Assembly (NCBI GenBank): GCA_937127435.1
Contig: CAKZLZ010000124.1
Coordinates: 1 to 64,000, forward strand
Reading direction: 5' to 3'
Source: an uncultured Verrucomicrobiota bacterium
Lineage (GTDB): Bacteria > Verrucomicrobiota > Kiritimatiellia > SS1-B-03-39 > UBA6053
Length of the DNA: 64,000 nucleotides
The translations under genes were made by a program, and so were the position numbers. Below are positions 43,918 to 53,317 of the stretch, one piece after another. How positions within the stretch are numbered: position 1 is the first letter of the stretch; the number at the start of each line of letters is the position of its first letter. Under the pieces are notes generated by a model. The model had not been told where the DNA came from, ran no database searches, and saw nothing but the letters and a program-made list of their open reading frames with translations.

Positions 43918-45231
43918 ATGATTGATGTACAAGAAAAGCCCCGCATGGTGGAAAAGGCTTTTTTATTAAGTGTTCACCTGAAAGGAGAGTCCAAAGCCGA
44001 AGCAGAAGATTTACTCGAAGAGCTTGAAGAACTGGTGAAAACCTTGGGAATCGGTATTGTCGGCTCCGCGGTGGTGGAAGTGCGGGAATGGAAGGCCCGC
44101 TTGCTGATTGGGACGGGAAAAGCGGACGAAATTCTTGAAAAAATGAAAGAAGTCGATGCCGACTGCCTGGTGATCGACAATGAATTGTCCCCGGCACAGC
44201 AACGGAACTGGGAAGCTTTCAGTAAATGCACCTGTATTGACCGTCAGGAAGTGATTTTGGATATTTTTGGGAGCCGCGCCCAAACCAAAGAGGCCAAATT
44301 GCAGGTCGAACTGGCCCGCATGGAGTATAATTTACCCCGTTTAAAAAAGGCATGGAGCCATCTGGGACGCCAATCCGGTGGCGGAGGCGGAGGGGGTGCG
44401 GCCCAAAAAGGGGAAGGTGAGCAGCAAATCGAGCTCGACCGCCGCATGGTCCGGGACCGCATTTCGTCGCTTAAAAAAGAATTAAAGATCGTACGGGCCA
44501 ACCGCGCGGTCCAACGCAAAGAGCGGAGCCGCGTACCCCTCCCGCATGCAGCGGTGGTCGGATACACCAATGCGGGAAAAAGCTCTCTGTTACAGGCCCT
44601 TTCCGGCTCCAAAATATATGTCGCCAATAAACTTTTTGCCACATTGGACACCACTACCCGGCGAATCGAATTGCCCAATGGCCGGCCTTTACTGGTCACG
44701 GATACGGTCGGATTTGTCAGAAATTTGCCCCACGGACTGGTAGATGCCTTTAAAGCCACGTTGGAGGAAGCCATTCTCGCCGATTTCCTGATTCATGTAC
44801 TGGATGTGACCGCACCGCAAGTTGAAGCCTTCCATGATACCACCCTCAAGGTCCTGGGGGAACTGGGTGCGGATCAAAAACGGATGATTACCGTATTTAA
44901 TAAAATCGATCTGTTGCCGGACAACGCCCGAAAACTTTCCATATTGCAAAGGCATCCGGACGCCATTTTTCTCTCCACCCACAGCCGGGAGGGACTTCAA
45001 ACCCTTGAAGAAAGGTTAAGCGATCAACTGGCGGATCAGGTATCCCATCTTCACCTCGAAATTCCACATGCCCGGGGGGATGTGGTCGCCCTGTTACACG
45101 AGCAGGCCAAGGTAAACAGCAGCCGCTATGAAGACGAAGCGGTTTTCGTGGATGCCACGGTCCCCAAACGACTCGTGGATATGTTGGAAAGCTGGGTGAT
45201 TTCCGAAGCGGAATCTCCGGTCCGGTCCTAA
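43918..45231 (+). CDS. hflX: Ribosome-associated GTPase HflX
   Basis: 437 residues, normal for HflX, a GTPase that splits stalled ribosomes. The N-terminal domain has RLLIGTGKADEI, FIDNELSP-like VIDNELSPAQQRN and RQEVILDIFGSRAQTKEAKL; a poly-Gly linker (QSGGGGGGG) leads to the coiled region and G domain with GYTNAGKSSL (G1, about 215-224), TLDTTTR (G2), DTVGFVRNLPH (G3) and NKIDLL (G4). All GTP-binding motifs are intact. Confidence 0.96.
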   Translation: MIDVQEKPRMVEKAFLLSVHLKGESKAEAEDLLEELEELVKTLGIGIVGSAVVEVREWKARLLIGTGKADEILEKMKEVDADCLVIDNELSPAQQRNWEAFSKCTCIDRQEVILDIFGSRAQTKEAKLQVELARMEYNLPRLKKAWSHLGRQSGGGGGGGAAQKGEGEQQIELDRRMVRDRISSLKKELKIVRANRAVQRKERSRVPLPHAAVVGYTNAGKSSLLQALSGSKIYVANKLFATLDTTTRRIELPNGRPLLVTDTVGFVRNLPHGLVDAFKATLEEAILADFLIHVLDVTAPQVEAFHDTTLKVLGELGADQKRMITVFNKIDLLPDNARKLSILQRHPDAIFLSTHSREGLQTLEERLSDQLADQVSHLHLEIPHARGDVVALLHEQAKVNSSRYEDEAVFVDATVPKRLVDMLESWVISEAESPVRS

Positions 45232-45292
45232 AGAACATTCCCTTTTTTCCTTCTGGTCTTTTAAGATTTGCTAGGTAGGATGTTGGACACTT

Positions 45293-47692
45293 ATGGACCC
45301 TAACTCAAACTTATCCCCTTATGGCGAATACCCAAACGCCACGCCCCCCCCACCCCCACCCCAAAGTATAGGACCCGCGTCATACGGCCCCTATTCAGGT
45401 TACGGCTATAGCGGCAACCCTTACAGCCCCGGACAGGCCAATTATGGGTACTCCGGCTACAACAAATACGGTGGGTATGATTACGGGAACCAAGCCGCGG
45501 AATTCCTGTCTCCCCGCCGTTTAATTAAAGTTTTACGCCGCCGTTGGTTTTTAATCCTGCTCATGTTGGCATTGGGCGCCGCCTCCGCCACGCTTTACTT
45601 CTGGAAAGCCGAGCGGGTTTACCGTTCAACCGCCTTGATTGAAATGAGCGTACGTGGTTCCAAAATCATGTCCGGGGTGGTAAATCAGGAGTTTGGTAAA
45701 AGTGAAGAAGTGTTTAATACCCGACTGGGACGCTTGCGGGGAACGTTCTTTGAAATGCAGGCTGCAGAGCGCTTTAAAAGCCTCTGGAACACCTTCGGAA
45801 GACCTACCGCTTTGGATGAAATGCCTTCCTTTGGTAAAATCAGTTATAATATGATGCGCCAGTCCCGGCTGGTACAAATCACTGCGGAAAGCAATGACTC
45901 TTTGGTGGCGGCTGTCTCCGCCAATGCGGCCGCGGAAGCTGCGGAAATTTTCTTTGAAGAGGAAAACCGTCAGTTGTCCGACAATGCGGTCCAATGGTTG
46001 AACCGCTCCGCCGCGGTGCAAAAAGACCAATTGCAACAAACCGAAAATGCCCTGCTGAACTTCCGGAAAGAAAACAAACTCGACACCCTGCAAGCCCAAC
46101 AGGATGCAGACCGTCAGTCGCTGATGACCTTGAACAGTATCCTCATTTCATATGACAATGACCTGTTAGGCGCGAAAGAATTCCTCAAATCCATCGATAG
46201 TCTTACGATTAATTTAGACGAGGGTGTGAAACTTCCAAACACCTTGCCCAATCGTGACATCATCATGATGGAGGTTCAACGCTACCGTGCCGCCTTGGCC
46301 CAGCGGGAGTTGCTGTTGGAAACCCGAACTGAACGTCACCCGGATGTGGAAAAACTGGATCTACATATCGCGGAAATCTCCCACAACATCCGCCAGGAAG
46401 TTGAACTTTCCCAAAGTAGCTTTGCCCAACAGATTGCGGTGCTTGAAGGTCAACGGAAAGCTGTGGGGGACAAAATTGAAGAGTTAACGGAAAAAGTCAC
46501 CCGTCAAGAACTGCACTTGGTTGAAAAAAATTCGCAGTTAAAATCCATGATGCGTGAACGCGATGCGGCCGAAGCACAATACAACAATGTTTTGGCTCAG
46601 ATTGAACAGGCCCGCCTGGCTGCGGATGAAGACACCGCCACCTTACGGTTGGTGGAACGCGCCACTCAGGAAAAGGAGCCCGTACACCCCAAATTGATCA
46701 CCATGATGCCCTTAGGCGTCTTCGGCGGTCTCGCGCTTGGATTCATGCTGGCCCTCACCTTGGAAGCGGTGGAAGACCGGATCTTCTCCATTGCCGAATT
46801 GGAAGCGGAAATTTCCAGCCGGATTATCGGAATTGTTCCCCATATCAGTGGCGGCAAACGTGCGGATTTGGCCATGATTTCTTTGAACCAGAAATTTGGT
46901 CAGGTCGCGGAATCCTTTAATGCGGTCCGGGTAATTCTCGATCATGTAAACAACAACCGCCTGCGTGAAATCCGGGACAAAGGTCACTCCCACCCCGGTG
47001 GACACGTGGTCATGTTCTGTTCCGCGTCTCCCAGTGAAGGTAAAACGGTCAGTGCGACCAACGTGGCGATCACTTCCGCCCGGGCAGGTCAGAAAACACT
47101 TCTCATCGACTGCGATATGCGCCGTCCGCGATTGGCAAAAGTTTTTGCTGATGGTATCGAAGCCAAAGAAGGCGAAGATGAATATCAGTACAGCCTGCTT
47201 CACCATCTCTCTACCCACGGCGGAAAAGATTTCGAAAAGATCATCCTTCCCGGCCCGACGGATCATTTAGACCTGATGGCATCACTGGCTTCCAGTGATA
47301 TCAACCCCGCTGACCTGCTGGGTGGAAAAGACATCCGGAATCTATTGGCCTGGGCCCGTAAAAATTACGACCGGGTAATTATCGATACGCCTCCGATTGG
47401 TCTGATCTCTGACGGTTTGGTGATCTCTGCCCTCTCCGACGGCGTGGTCGCCGTATGCCGGGCGGGACAAACCCGTCACCGCGCTCTGCGTCACGTGCTT
47501 CTCCAGTTTAAAGGGGTGGGCTCGAATGTCATCGGTATTATTGTGAATGACTTCAACATGAAGAAAGCCGCTGAACCCCTCGATGTCCATTACAAAGATT
47601 TTGCGACCGGTTATGACAAATCGGTTTATAAAAATCAGGAAGTCACCGAGGCAAAAGAAGCGAAAGCCAAAGAAAAATCCGCAGACAGCTAA
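45293..47692 (+). CDS. Wzc-type polysaccharide co-polymerase and tyrosine autokinase
   Basis: 799 residues. An unusual N-terminal tail of about 70 residues is rich in Tyr, Gly and Pro (13 tyrosines). Then come LIKVLRRRWFLILLMLALGA (first membrane helix), a Wzz-type periplasmic coiled region (about 110-440), a second helix near 460 (MMPLGVFGGLALGFMLALT), and a BY-kinase domain with Walker A SPSEGKTVSATN (about 580), Walker A' LLIDCDMRRPRL and Walker B VIIDTPPIGL. Such proteins set the length of exported polysaccharide chains and phosphorylate their own tyrosines. The C-terminal tail has only three Tyr, so the N-terminal tail could be the phosphorylated cluster (inference). Confidence 0.9.
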   Translation: MDPNSNLSPYGEYPNATPPPPPPQSIGPASYGPYSGYGYSGNPYSPGQANYGYSGYNKYGGYDYGNQAAEFLSPRRLIKVLRRRWFLILLMLALGAASATLYFWKAERVYRSTALIEMSVRGSKIMSGVVNQEFGKSEEVFNTRLGRLRGTFFEMQAAERFKSLWNTFGRPTALDEMPSFGKISYNMMRQSRLVQITAESNDSLVAAVSANAAAEAAEIFFEEENRQLSDNAVQWLNRSAAVQKDQLQQTENALLNFRKENKLDTLQAQQDADRQSLMTLNSILISYDNDLLGAKEFLKSIDSLTINLDEGVKLPNTLPNRDIIMMEVQRYRAALAQRELLLETRTERHPDVEKLDLHIAEISHNIRQEVELSQSSFAQQIAVLEGQRKAVGDKIEELTEKVTRQELHLVEKNSQLKSMMRERDAAEAQYNNVLAQIEQARLAADEDTATLRLVERATQEKEPVHPKLITMMPLGVFGGLALGFMLALTLEAVEDRIFSIAELEAEISSRIIGIVPHISGGKRADLAMISLNQKFGQVAESFNAVRVILDHVNNNRLREIRDKGHSHPGGHVVMFCSASPSEGKTVSATNVAITSARAGQKTLLIDCDMRRPRLAKVFADGIEAKEGEDEYQYSLLHHLSTHGGKDFEKIILPGPTDHLDLMASLASSDINPADLLGGKDIRNLLAWARKNYDRVIIDTPPIGLISDGLVISALSDGVVAVCRAGQTRHRALRHVLLQFKGVGSNVIGIIVNDFNMKKAAEPLDVHYKDFATGYDKSVYKNQEVTEAKEAKAKEKSADS

Positions 47693-47700
47693 ATTCCTGT

Positions 47701-47737
47701 AGCAGGGCGATTGATTCCCTATGATCTTCGCCCTGCT
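47701..47737 (+). promoter_or_regulatory. Inverted repeat enclosing the eamA start codon
   Basis: AGCAGGGCGA (47701-47710) and TCGCCCTGCT (47728-47737) are perfect reverse complements; the 17-nt loop contains the ATG at 47721. The only purine-rich candidate ribosome-binding site lies in the 5' arm, so the hairpin could limit translation. No U-run follows, so it is a poor terminator. Confidence 0.5.
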
Positions 47738-48620
47738 CACTGCGATTTGCTGGTCTTTTGCAGGATTTTCTTCGTCGCGGATCTCACGGGCCTACGGCAC
47801 GGCGGTTGGAAACGGATTACGGCTGTTCTTTTCAACCATCGTCCTCCTGCTCATCTGTGTCTTTAGCGGCATCAGTTTATGGCTGCCGGGTCAACCCTGG
47901 TTTATGCTGGCAGGGGTCATTCACCTTACCCTCGGAGACATTGGACTGTTTGCCGTGTACCGCCGCTTAGGTCCACGGATCGGCGTGCTTATGGTGAGCA
48001 GCCTTGCGCCGGCCACCGCCTTGCTGGGTGAGTGGGTACTCCTGGGCACCACCCTGAAACTTCAACAACTCTTTATGATTGGGGTTATTCTCGCTTTGGT
48101 CATTTTCGCGGTGGCCCCCAGAGAACGAAGCCATCTCAGTCGACGGGAATTAAAAATCGGGATTCTCGCAGGGTTCTTTGCTGCCGTAATGCAAGGACTG
48201 TCAGCGGTCGTCAGCCGTTATGCCTACAGTCTTAGTGATATCGCCATCAGTCCCTGGTCCGCCGCATTCTCCAGAGTAAGCACCGCAACGCTGGGGGTAG
48301 GATGCTGGATTCTATTCTTACAACTCAAAGGCCACAACCCTCTCCGAAAACCTGAAGAACTGGTCCCCCATAAAAAAATCGCCGGACATCCGGCAATCTG
48401 GATGACGGTTTCCGTTGGCCTGGGGCCGGTTTTGGGCATTACCTGTTTAATGAAAGCATTGGAAACCACCCCCTCAGGATTGGTGCAAGCCGTTATTTCC
48501 ACCTTACCGGTGTTCATGATTCCTGTGGCGTGGATCCTCGATGGCAACGTCCCCAGCCGCCGGTCTGTACTTGCGGGCTGTGGAGCCGTCGGCATGACCG
48601 CCTGGCTGATTATGATTTAA
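47721..48620 (+). CDS. EamA/DMT-family transporter
   Basis: 299 residues with about ten hydrophobic helices in two halves of five, the build of EamA (drug/metabolite) transporters. The first half starts IFALLTAICWSFAGFSSSRI; the second after the cytosolic segment SHLSRRELKIG has GLGPVLGITCLMKALETTPS and ends in IPVAWILDGNVPSRRS. Substrate unknown. The start codon is inside an inverted repeat. It follows the tyrosine kinase by 28 nt. Confidence 0.88.
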   Translation: MIFALLTAICWSFAGFSSSRISRAYGTAVGNGLRLFFSTIVLLLICVFSGISLWLPGQPWFMLAGVIHLTLGDIGLFAVYRRLGPRIGVLMVSSLAPATALLGEWVLLGTTLKLQQLFMIGVILALVIFAVAPRERSHLSRRELKIGILAGFFAAVMQGLSAVVSRYAYSLSDIAISPWSAAFSRVSTATLGVGCWILFLQLKGHNPLRKPEELVPHKKIAGHPAIWMTVSVGLGPVLGITCLMKALETTPSGLVQAVISTLPVFMIPVAWILDGNVPSRRSVLAGCGAVGMTAWLIMI

Positions 48621-48703
48621 ATGACTCGACGTCATCCTCCATTATTCCATGGGCCACTCACCAGCAGACATAAGGCCCGTCTGCTCTTTCATTCCGTTTT
48701 GAT

Positions 48704-48732
48704 TTGCTCCAATTCCCCCCGCCCGTTATGAT
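48704..48732 (+). promoter_or_regulatory. Sigma70-like promoter for pyrH, near-leaderless
   Basis: TTGCTC (48704-48709), 17-nt spacer, TATGAT (48727-48732). Initiation about 7 nt downstream would fall at 48739-48740, two or three bases before the ATG at 48742. No Shine-Dalgarno is present there, consistent with a leaderless message. Confidence 0.55.
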
Positions 48733-48741
48733 AGCGCGCAT

Positions 48742-49467
48742 ATGACAGATGCACCCACCCGCTATAAACGTATTTTACTAAAATTGAGTGGTGAAACGCT
48801 ACTCAATCCCATTACCCACATGAACCTGGATGCGGATGTAATCCGTAAAGTGGCCCTCCAAATCCAAGCCGTACGTGACCGGGGGGTTGAAATAGCCCTG
48901 GTGGTGGGTGGCGGAAACATTTATCGGGGTCTTTCCGGTGAAAAACACGGGATCAGCCGCTCCCAGGGAGATTACATGGGGATGCTTGCCACCTGTATCA
49001 ACTCTCTGGCCCTCCAAGCCAGTTTAGAACAAATCGGTGTCGAAACCCGCGTGATGTCCGCCATTACCATGCCCCGGGTAGCGGAACCTTTTATTTTACG
49101 GCGCGCCACCCGACATCTGAGTAAAGGCCGGGTGGTAATTTTCGCAGCCGGTACGGGAAATCCCTTTTTCACCACTGACAGTGCTGCCGCCCTGCGGGCC
49201 TCAGAAATCGGTGCGGACTGCCTCATGAAAGGCACCAAAGTTGACGGCATCTACGATAAAGATCCGGTAGAATACCCCGACGCAAAACGCTATGACAATC
49301 TCACCTACCAGGAAGCCATCTCCAGACAGCTGAAAGTCATGGACACCGCGGCTTTTTCCCTGTGTCAGGAAAACCACATTCCCATTGTCGTATTTGACTT
49401 TTTTAAGCAGGATGAACTCAAAAGAGTCATCGACGGTGAAAATGTAGGCACCCGAATTCAAGAATAA
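48742..49467 (+). CDS. pyrH: Uridylate kinase
   Basis: 241 residues, the normal size of UMP kinase, which makes UDP from UMP and ATP in the cytosol. Motifs are RILLKLSGETL (phosphate site), VVGGGNIYRG, GDYMGMLATCINSLALQ, FAAGTGNPFFTTDSAAALRA and LMKGTKVDGIYDKDP, all typical of the bacterial hexameric enzyme. Followed after 17 nt by frr, the conserved pair; rpsB and tsf are not adjacent here. The ATG lacks a ribosome-binding site. Confidence 0.97.
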   Translation: MTDAPTRYKRILLKLSGETLLNPITHMNLDADVIRKVALQIQAVRDRGVEIALVVGGGNIYRGLSGEKHGISRSQGDYMGMLATCINSLALQASLEQIGVETRVMSAITMPRVAEPFILRRATRHLSKGRVVIFAAGTGNPFFTTDSAAALRASEIGADCLMKGTKVDGIYDKDPVEYPDAKRYDNLTYQEAISRQLKVMDTAAFSLCQENHIPIVVFDFFKQDELKRVIDGENVGTRIQE

Positions 49468-49484
49468 GTACTCAGGAGATAGAT

Positions 49485-50048
49485 ATGGATGATTTAGAAA
49501 TGATCGGCTTGGAAGCTGAAGAAAAAATGCAGAAAGCACTGGGATTCCTCAAAGAGGAACTCTCCGGCCTGAGTACAGGCAAAGCCAGTCCGGCCATGGT
49601 GGATAAAATTACGGTGGACTACTACGGCTCCCCCACCCGCATTCAACAACTGGGTAATATTTCCATTCCCGAACCCCGTATGTTGGTCATCACTCCTTTC
49701 GACCCCTCCAGTCTGGGTGAAATCAACAAAGCGATTTTGGCGGCAAATATTGGCGTCACCCCCATGAACGACGGTCGCATCATCCGGATTCCGGTTCCTG
49801 AGCTCAGTGAAGAGCGACGGAAAGAAATGGTTAAAATCGCCAGTAGAAATGCCGAAGAACAGCGCATCGCCATTCGAAATATCCGGAGAGATGCAAATGA
49901 CACCGTGAAAGGCCTCGAAAAATCAGGCGATATTACCGAAGATGATCGGGACCTGAGTCTGGGTGAAGTTCAAAAACTCACTGACAAATACGTCAAAGAA
50001 ATTGACGATGCTTTGGCGTCAAAAGAGAAAGATATCCTTGCAGATTAA
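49485..50048 (+). CDS. frr: Ribosome recycling factor
   Basis: 187 residues, the expected length of RRF, which with EF-G takes apart post-termination ribosomes. Seen are LSTGKASPAMVDKITVDYYG, TPIQQL-like SPTRIQQLGNISIPEPRM, PFDPSSLGEINKAI, PELSEERRKEMVK and NIRRDANDTVK. AGGAG lies before the ATG. It is second in the pyrH-frr pair. Confidence 0.97.
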   Translation: MDDLEMIGLEAEEKMQKALGFLKEELSGLSTGKASPAMVDKITVDYYGSPTRIQQLGNISIPEPRMLVITPFDPSSLGEINKAILAANIGVTPMNDGRIIRIPVPELSEERRKEMVKIASRNAEEQRIAIRNIRRDANDTVKGLEKSGDITEDDRDLSLGEVQKLTDKYVKEIDDALASKEKDILAD

Positions 50049-50140
50049 AGGCCTCTTACCCTATTCAGGGTAAATAACATGTAATATTCGTCATATTCTT
50101 CCCTTGATCTTTTGGGTTTTTACCAAAATAATAGAAGAGT

Positions 50141-50476
50141 ATGAAAAATCTAAAGGAAGGCTTCACCCTGTTGGAGATCATGATCGTGGTCATGATCTTG
50201 GGGATGCTTGCGACCCTCAGCTTTCCTTCATACAAAAAAGCCAGGGACAATGCCCGGCGAACGGTTTGCATCAACAACCTTCGAATCCTTCAACACGCCG
50301 CCGACCGCTACTTGTTTGAGCGGCCCGGGTTGACGGAGATCGTTCCCGCAGATCTGGATGACTATTACTCAAACAATCATCGGCCCGAGTGTCCCGACCA
50401 CGGCACCTACACCATTGAAGTGAATGGAGATGCAAACGCAAAGTGCGATTACGGATTTGGGCACCAACTAAATTAG
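50141..50476 (+). CDS. Type IV pilin-like / pseudopilin protein
   Basis: 111 residues with a class III leader KEGFTLLEIMIVVMILGML: prepilin-peptidase cleavage after Gly, Phe at +1 and Glu at +5, then the hydrophobic helix. The soluble part (RRTVCINNLRILQHAADRY, then CPDHGTYTIEVNG) resembles small verrucomicrobial pseudopilins. It may work with the PilX-like protein at 28334 or a type II secretion system elsewhere. The upstream AAGGAAG-like purine tract overlaps codons four to seven, so the start could be slightly different. Confidence 0.82.
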   Translation: MKNLKEGFTLLEIMIVVMILGMLATLSFPSYKKARDNARRTVCINNLRILQHAADRYLFERPGLTEIVPADLDDYYSNNHRPECPDHGTYTIEVNGDANAKCDYGFGHQLN

Positions 50477-50522
50477 CCTATTTCTTTGTTCATTTCCTTG
50501 GAAATTCCGCTAGGTATTTCCC

Positions 50523-52769
50523 ATGCCCCTTTCTCTAAACCAGAGACTCATCGAGAGTTATACGTCTCAACCTTCCCGTCTACCCGATCAGATCCGAAAG
50601 AACTTAACGGAAATCTGGGGCGAACAGGATTTGGTTCTCTACGCAATGGCGGACCTGGATGCGGAGCTACATTTACAGGAACAGTGGGTGGTTTTAGGCA
50701 GCCGGGATCTTTGCTTTATCCGGATGGAATCCTCTGCGGAAACCCGGTGCAAAATCCCCCGGTCTGAAATTTCCACCATCCATGAAACCGCGGACATCAG
50801 CGGATACCGTTGGCGGATTATGGGGAAAGATAAAACCCGTCCTCCCCTCATTGAAATCCATTTTAGCCGGCGGCAACAACGTTGCTTGGAAAATATTCGC
50901 CTGATGTTGGAGGCCGATGCCCCTTCAACGACCGATTCGGAATTGGCCGACCGGGCATACAGCAGCTCTCTCTCAGAACCCATTCGGGATGCCCAGGCGA
51001 CCATACGTGGAGATCAAAAAGCCGTCATCTGGCGCCTGCTTACCTACCTGAAGCCCTACAAAAAGGATGTATGGATTGGGGGAATGGCAGCCGTTTTTCT
51101 AACCGCCTTAAGCCTGGTCCCGCCCAGAATTTCCGGACTGCTGATCGATGGCATCGAGTCCCGGACCTCCACCAATGCGCTCTGGAAGTATATTGGATTC
51201 CTTACCGGAGCTTATATTCTCCACACCTTTTTTGTCTGGGTACGCCTGAGCCGTATGGCCTACATGGGCGAACGGGTGGCCCATGACATCCGCACCCAGG
51301 TTTACGCCCATCTACAAACCCTGAGTTTACGCTTCTTCACCCGCAAGCAAACCGGGTCCATCATTTCCCGCTGCTCTTCCGACACCGACCGCCTCTGGGA
51401 TTTCATCGCCTTCGGGGTGATTGAAGTCGCCCTTTCGGTTCTTATGCTCCTGGGACTGGGAACCGTGCTCATGATGCTGGACTGGCGCTTAGGCCTTTTA
51501 CTCACCTTGCCCGTCCCCTTCATCCTGTTTTCCTTCGTGGTACACGGAAGAAAAATGCAGCACATTTACCTCAAAGCATTCCGGAAATGGTCGGATCTCA
51601 CTTCGGTGCTCTCCGGCACCATTCCGGGCATTCGGGTGGTCAAAGCCTTTCATCAGGAAGAACGGGAAACCAAACGTTTTCTGCACTGCAACGATGACTG
51701 TTTGCATAGCTTCACCCAGGTGCACAAGGTATGGACCAAATTCTGGCCTTCACTCACCTTCTGTTTTCATGTCATCACCCTCGCTGTTTACTTTTTTGCA
51801 CTTCCCCGCCTGACCGGAGAAGCCGTACCCGCCATCAGCATTGGAACTTTTGTCACCTTTCTGCTGTATGCCGGGATGTTCATGCAGCCCCTGCAAACCA
51901 TCGGACAAATGACCCGCATGATGAACCGCGCGGTCAGTTCCGCCCACCGCATCTTTGAGATTCTGGATACCGAACCGCATATCCCTGAAAATGTGAATCA
52001 GTTAAAAATCCCCCGCCTTGATGGTAAAATTCAATTCGAAAATGTGCGGTTTTCATACGACGGGGTTCGACAGGTCATTAAAGACATCTCCTTCGAACTT
52101 CAACCCGGGGAAATGGTGGGCCTGGTCGGTCCTTCCGGCGCGGGAAAAAGCACCCTGATTCAGTTGATGGTCCGCTTTTATGACCCCAGCGCAGGACGTA
52201 TCCTTATTGACGGTCATGAACTTCGCGAACTCGATATGGGGAGCTACCGGACGCAGGTGGGCATGGTGCTTCAGGAACCTTACCTTTTCCATGGCTCGAT
52301 TCGTGAAAACATCGCCTACGGCATGGAGGATGCCAGCCCCGGATCTATCGTCGAAGCCGCCAGGGCCGCCCATGCCCACGAATTTATCTGCAAACTGCCT
52401 CAGGCCTATGAAACCGTCATCGGAGAACGGGGACAAACGCTGTCCGGCGGAGAACGTCAACGAATTTCTATTGCCAGAGCCATCCTGCATAATCCGCGCA
52501 TCCTCATTCTGGACGAAGCCACTTCCAATGTGGACACCGAAACCGAACGTAAAATTCAAGACGCGCTCGACCAACTCATTTCCGGCCGCACCGTCATTGC
52601 CATCGCCCACCGCCTCTCCACCCTCCGCCGGGCGGACCGGCTTCTGGTGCTCAAAGATGGCAAACTTGTAGAAAGCGGTAGCCATGAGGAACTCTTGAAA
52701 AAAGAAGCTGGCGTCTTCAAAGGACTTTACGACATGCAACAGGAACTCCACCAAACCTTTGTGATTTAA
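50523..52769 (+). CDS. ABC exporter with extra N-terminal domain
   Basis: 748 residues. The first 165 residues form an added domain (LVLYAMADLDAELHLQEQWV, DLCFIRM, IHFSRRQQRCLENI) with a PH-like look; then six membrane helices (about 180-450) and the ATPase with Walker A VGPSGAGKSTLI, signature TLSGGERQRISIARA, Walker B ILILDEATSN and IAHRLSTLR. All catalytic motifs are intact. The next gene is a DUF1854 protein 4 nt downstream, a pairing that I recall being annotated in connection with cyanophycin metabolism; no cyanophycin gene is in the window. Substrate unknown. Confidence 0.9.
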   Translation: MPLSLNQRLIESYTSQPSRLPDQIRKNLTEIWGEQDLVLYAMADLDAELHLQEQWVVLGSRDLCFIRMESSAETRCKIPRSEISTIHETADISGYRWRIMGKDKTRPPLIEIHFSRRQQRCLENIRLMLEADAPSTTDSELADRAYSSSLSEPIRDAQATIRGDQKAVIWRLLTYLKPYKKDVWIGGMAAVFLTALSLVPPRISGLLIDGIESRTSTNALWKYIGFLTGAYILHTFFVWVRLSRMAYMGERVAHDIRTQVYAHLQTLSLRFFTRKQTGSIISRCSSDTDRLWDFIAFGVIEVALSVLMLLGLGTVLMMLDWRLGLLLTLPVPFILFSFVVHGRKMQHIYLKAFRKWSDLTSVLSGTIPGIRVVKAFHQEERETKRFLHCNDDCLHSFTQVHKVWTKFWPSLTFCFHVITLAVYFFALPRLTGEAVPAISIGTFVTFLLYAGMFMQPLQTIGQMTRMMNRAVSSAHRIFEILDTEPHIPENVNQLKIPRLDGKIQFENVRFSYDGVRQVIKDISFELQPGEMVGLVGPSGAGKSTLIQLMVRFYDPSAGRILIDGHELRELDMGSYRTQVGMVLQEPYLFHGSIRENIAYGMEDASPGSIVEAARAAHAHEFICKLPQAYETVIGERGQTLSGGERQRISIARAILHNPRILILDEATSNVDTETERKIQDALDQLISGRTVIAIAHRLSTLRRADRLLVLKDGKLVESGSHEELLKKEAGVFKGLYDMQQELHQTFVI

Positions 52770-52772
52770 ATC

Positions 52773-53234
52773 ATGTCAAAACCGACACTCATTCACCTCC
52801 CGGACGGCCAATTGGCCCTGCAAACTGAACATGGTCCCGAAGCTGTGCAGATCTCCCCCTGCTTTCCATGGACGGCCCCCGGGAAATTTCTCTCCTTACG
52901 GAATAGTGAGGGCGAAGAGTTGTGCTTTCTGGAGAGCCCCGAAGTTTTGGATGAAGCTTCCCGAAAACTCCTGGAGCAGGAGATCGCCCAAAGCACAGGT
53001 ACTTTCCTGATTACATCTATTCAAACGTTGAAAAAAGAAATCGAATTACGCTGTTGGGAAGTGACCACTTCACGCGGCCCCCGCAGCTTTCAGACCGAAT
53101 TGGATGAATGGCCGCGGGCATTACCGGACGGTTCTTTTTTGATTGAGGATTTATTCGGAGACCTGTATGTGATTTCGTCATTGGACAAACTGGATCCGGT
53201 CAGCGCGAAACTCTTCTGGCCCCTTATTGGATAA
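52773..53234 (+). CDS. DUF1854 family protein
   Basis: 153 residues. Typical features of the family are the late segments PDGSFLIEDLFGDLYVISSL and KLDPVSAKLFWPLIG and the middle strand pair IELRCWEVTTSRGPRSF. It begins 4 nt after the ABC exporter stop, so the two are cotranscribed and probably work together. Its biochemical role is not known. Confidence 0.82.
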   Translation: MSKPTLIHLPDGQLALQTEHGPEAVQISPCFPWTAPGKFLSLRNSEGEELCFLESPEVLDEASRKLLEQEIAQSTGTFLITSIQTLKKEIELRCWEVTTSRGPRSFQTELDEWPRALPDGSFLIEDLFGDLYVISSLDKLDPVSAKLFWPLIG

Positions 53235-53317
53235 TGATCGCGAAATTGCATCCGGCGCCAGACATCACCCCGATGGGTAAAATATTCCATCTTCAACCCC
53301 CTCAATCCTTATAACCC

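Noticed and set aside
44244..44774. 176-codon minus-strand frame
   Set aside because: Antisense to hflX and rich in Ser/Arg/Pro, a typical shadow.
50056..50073. TTACCCT/AGGGTAA hairpin after frr as a terminator
   Set aside because: The 7-bp stem is not followed by a U-run, so termination is doubtful.
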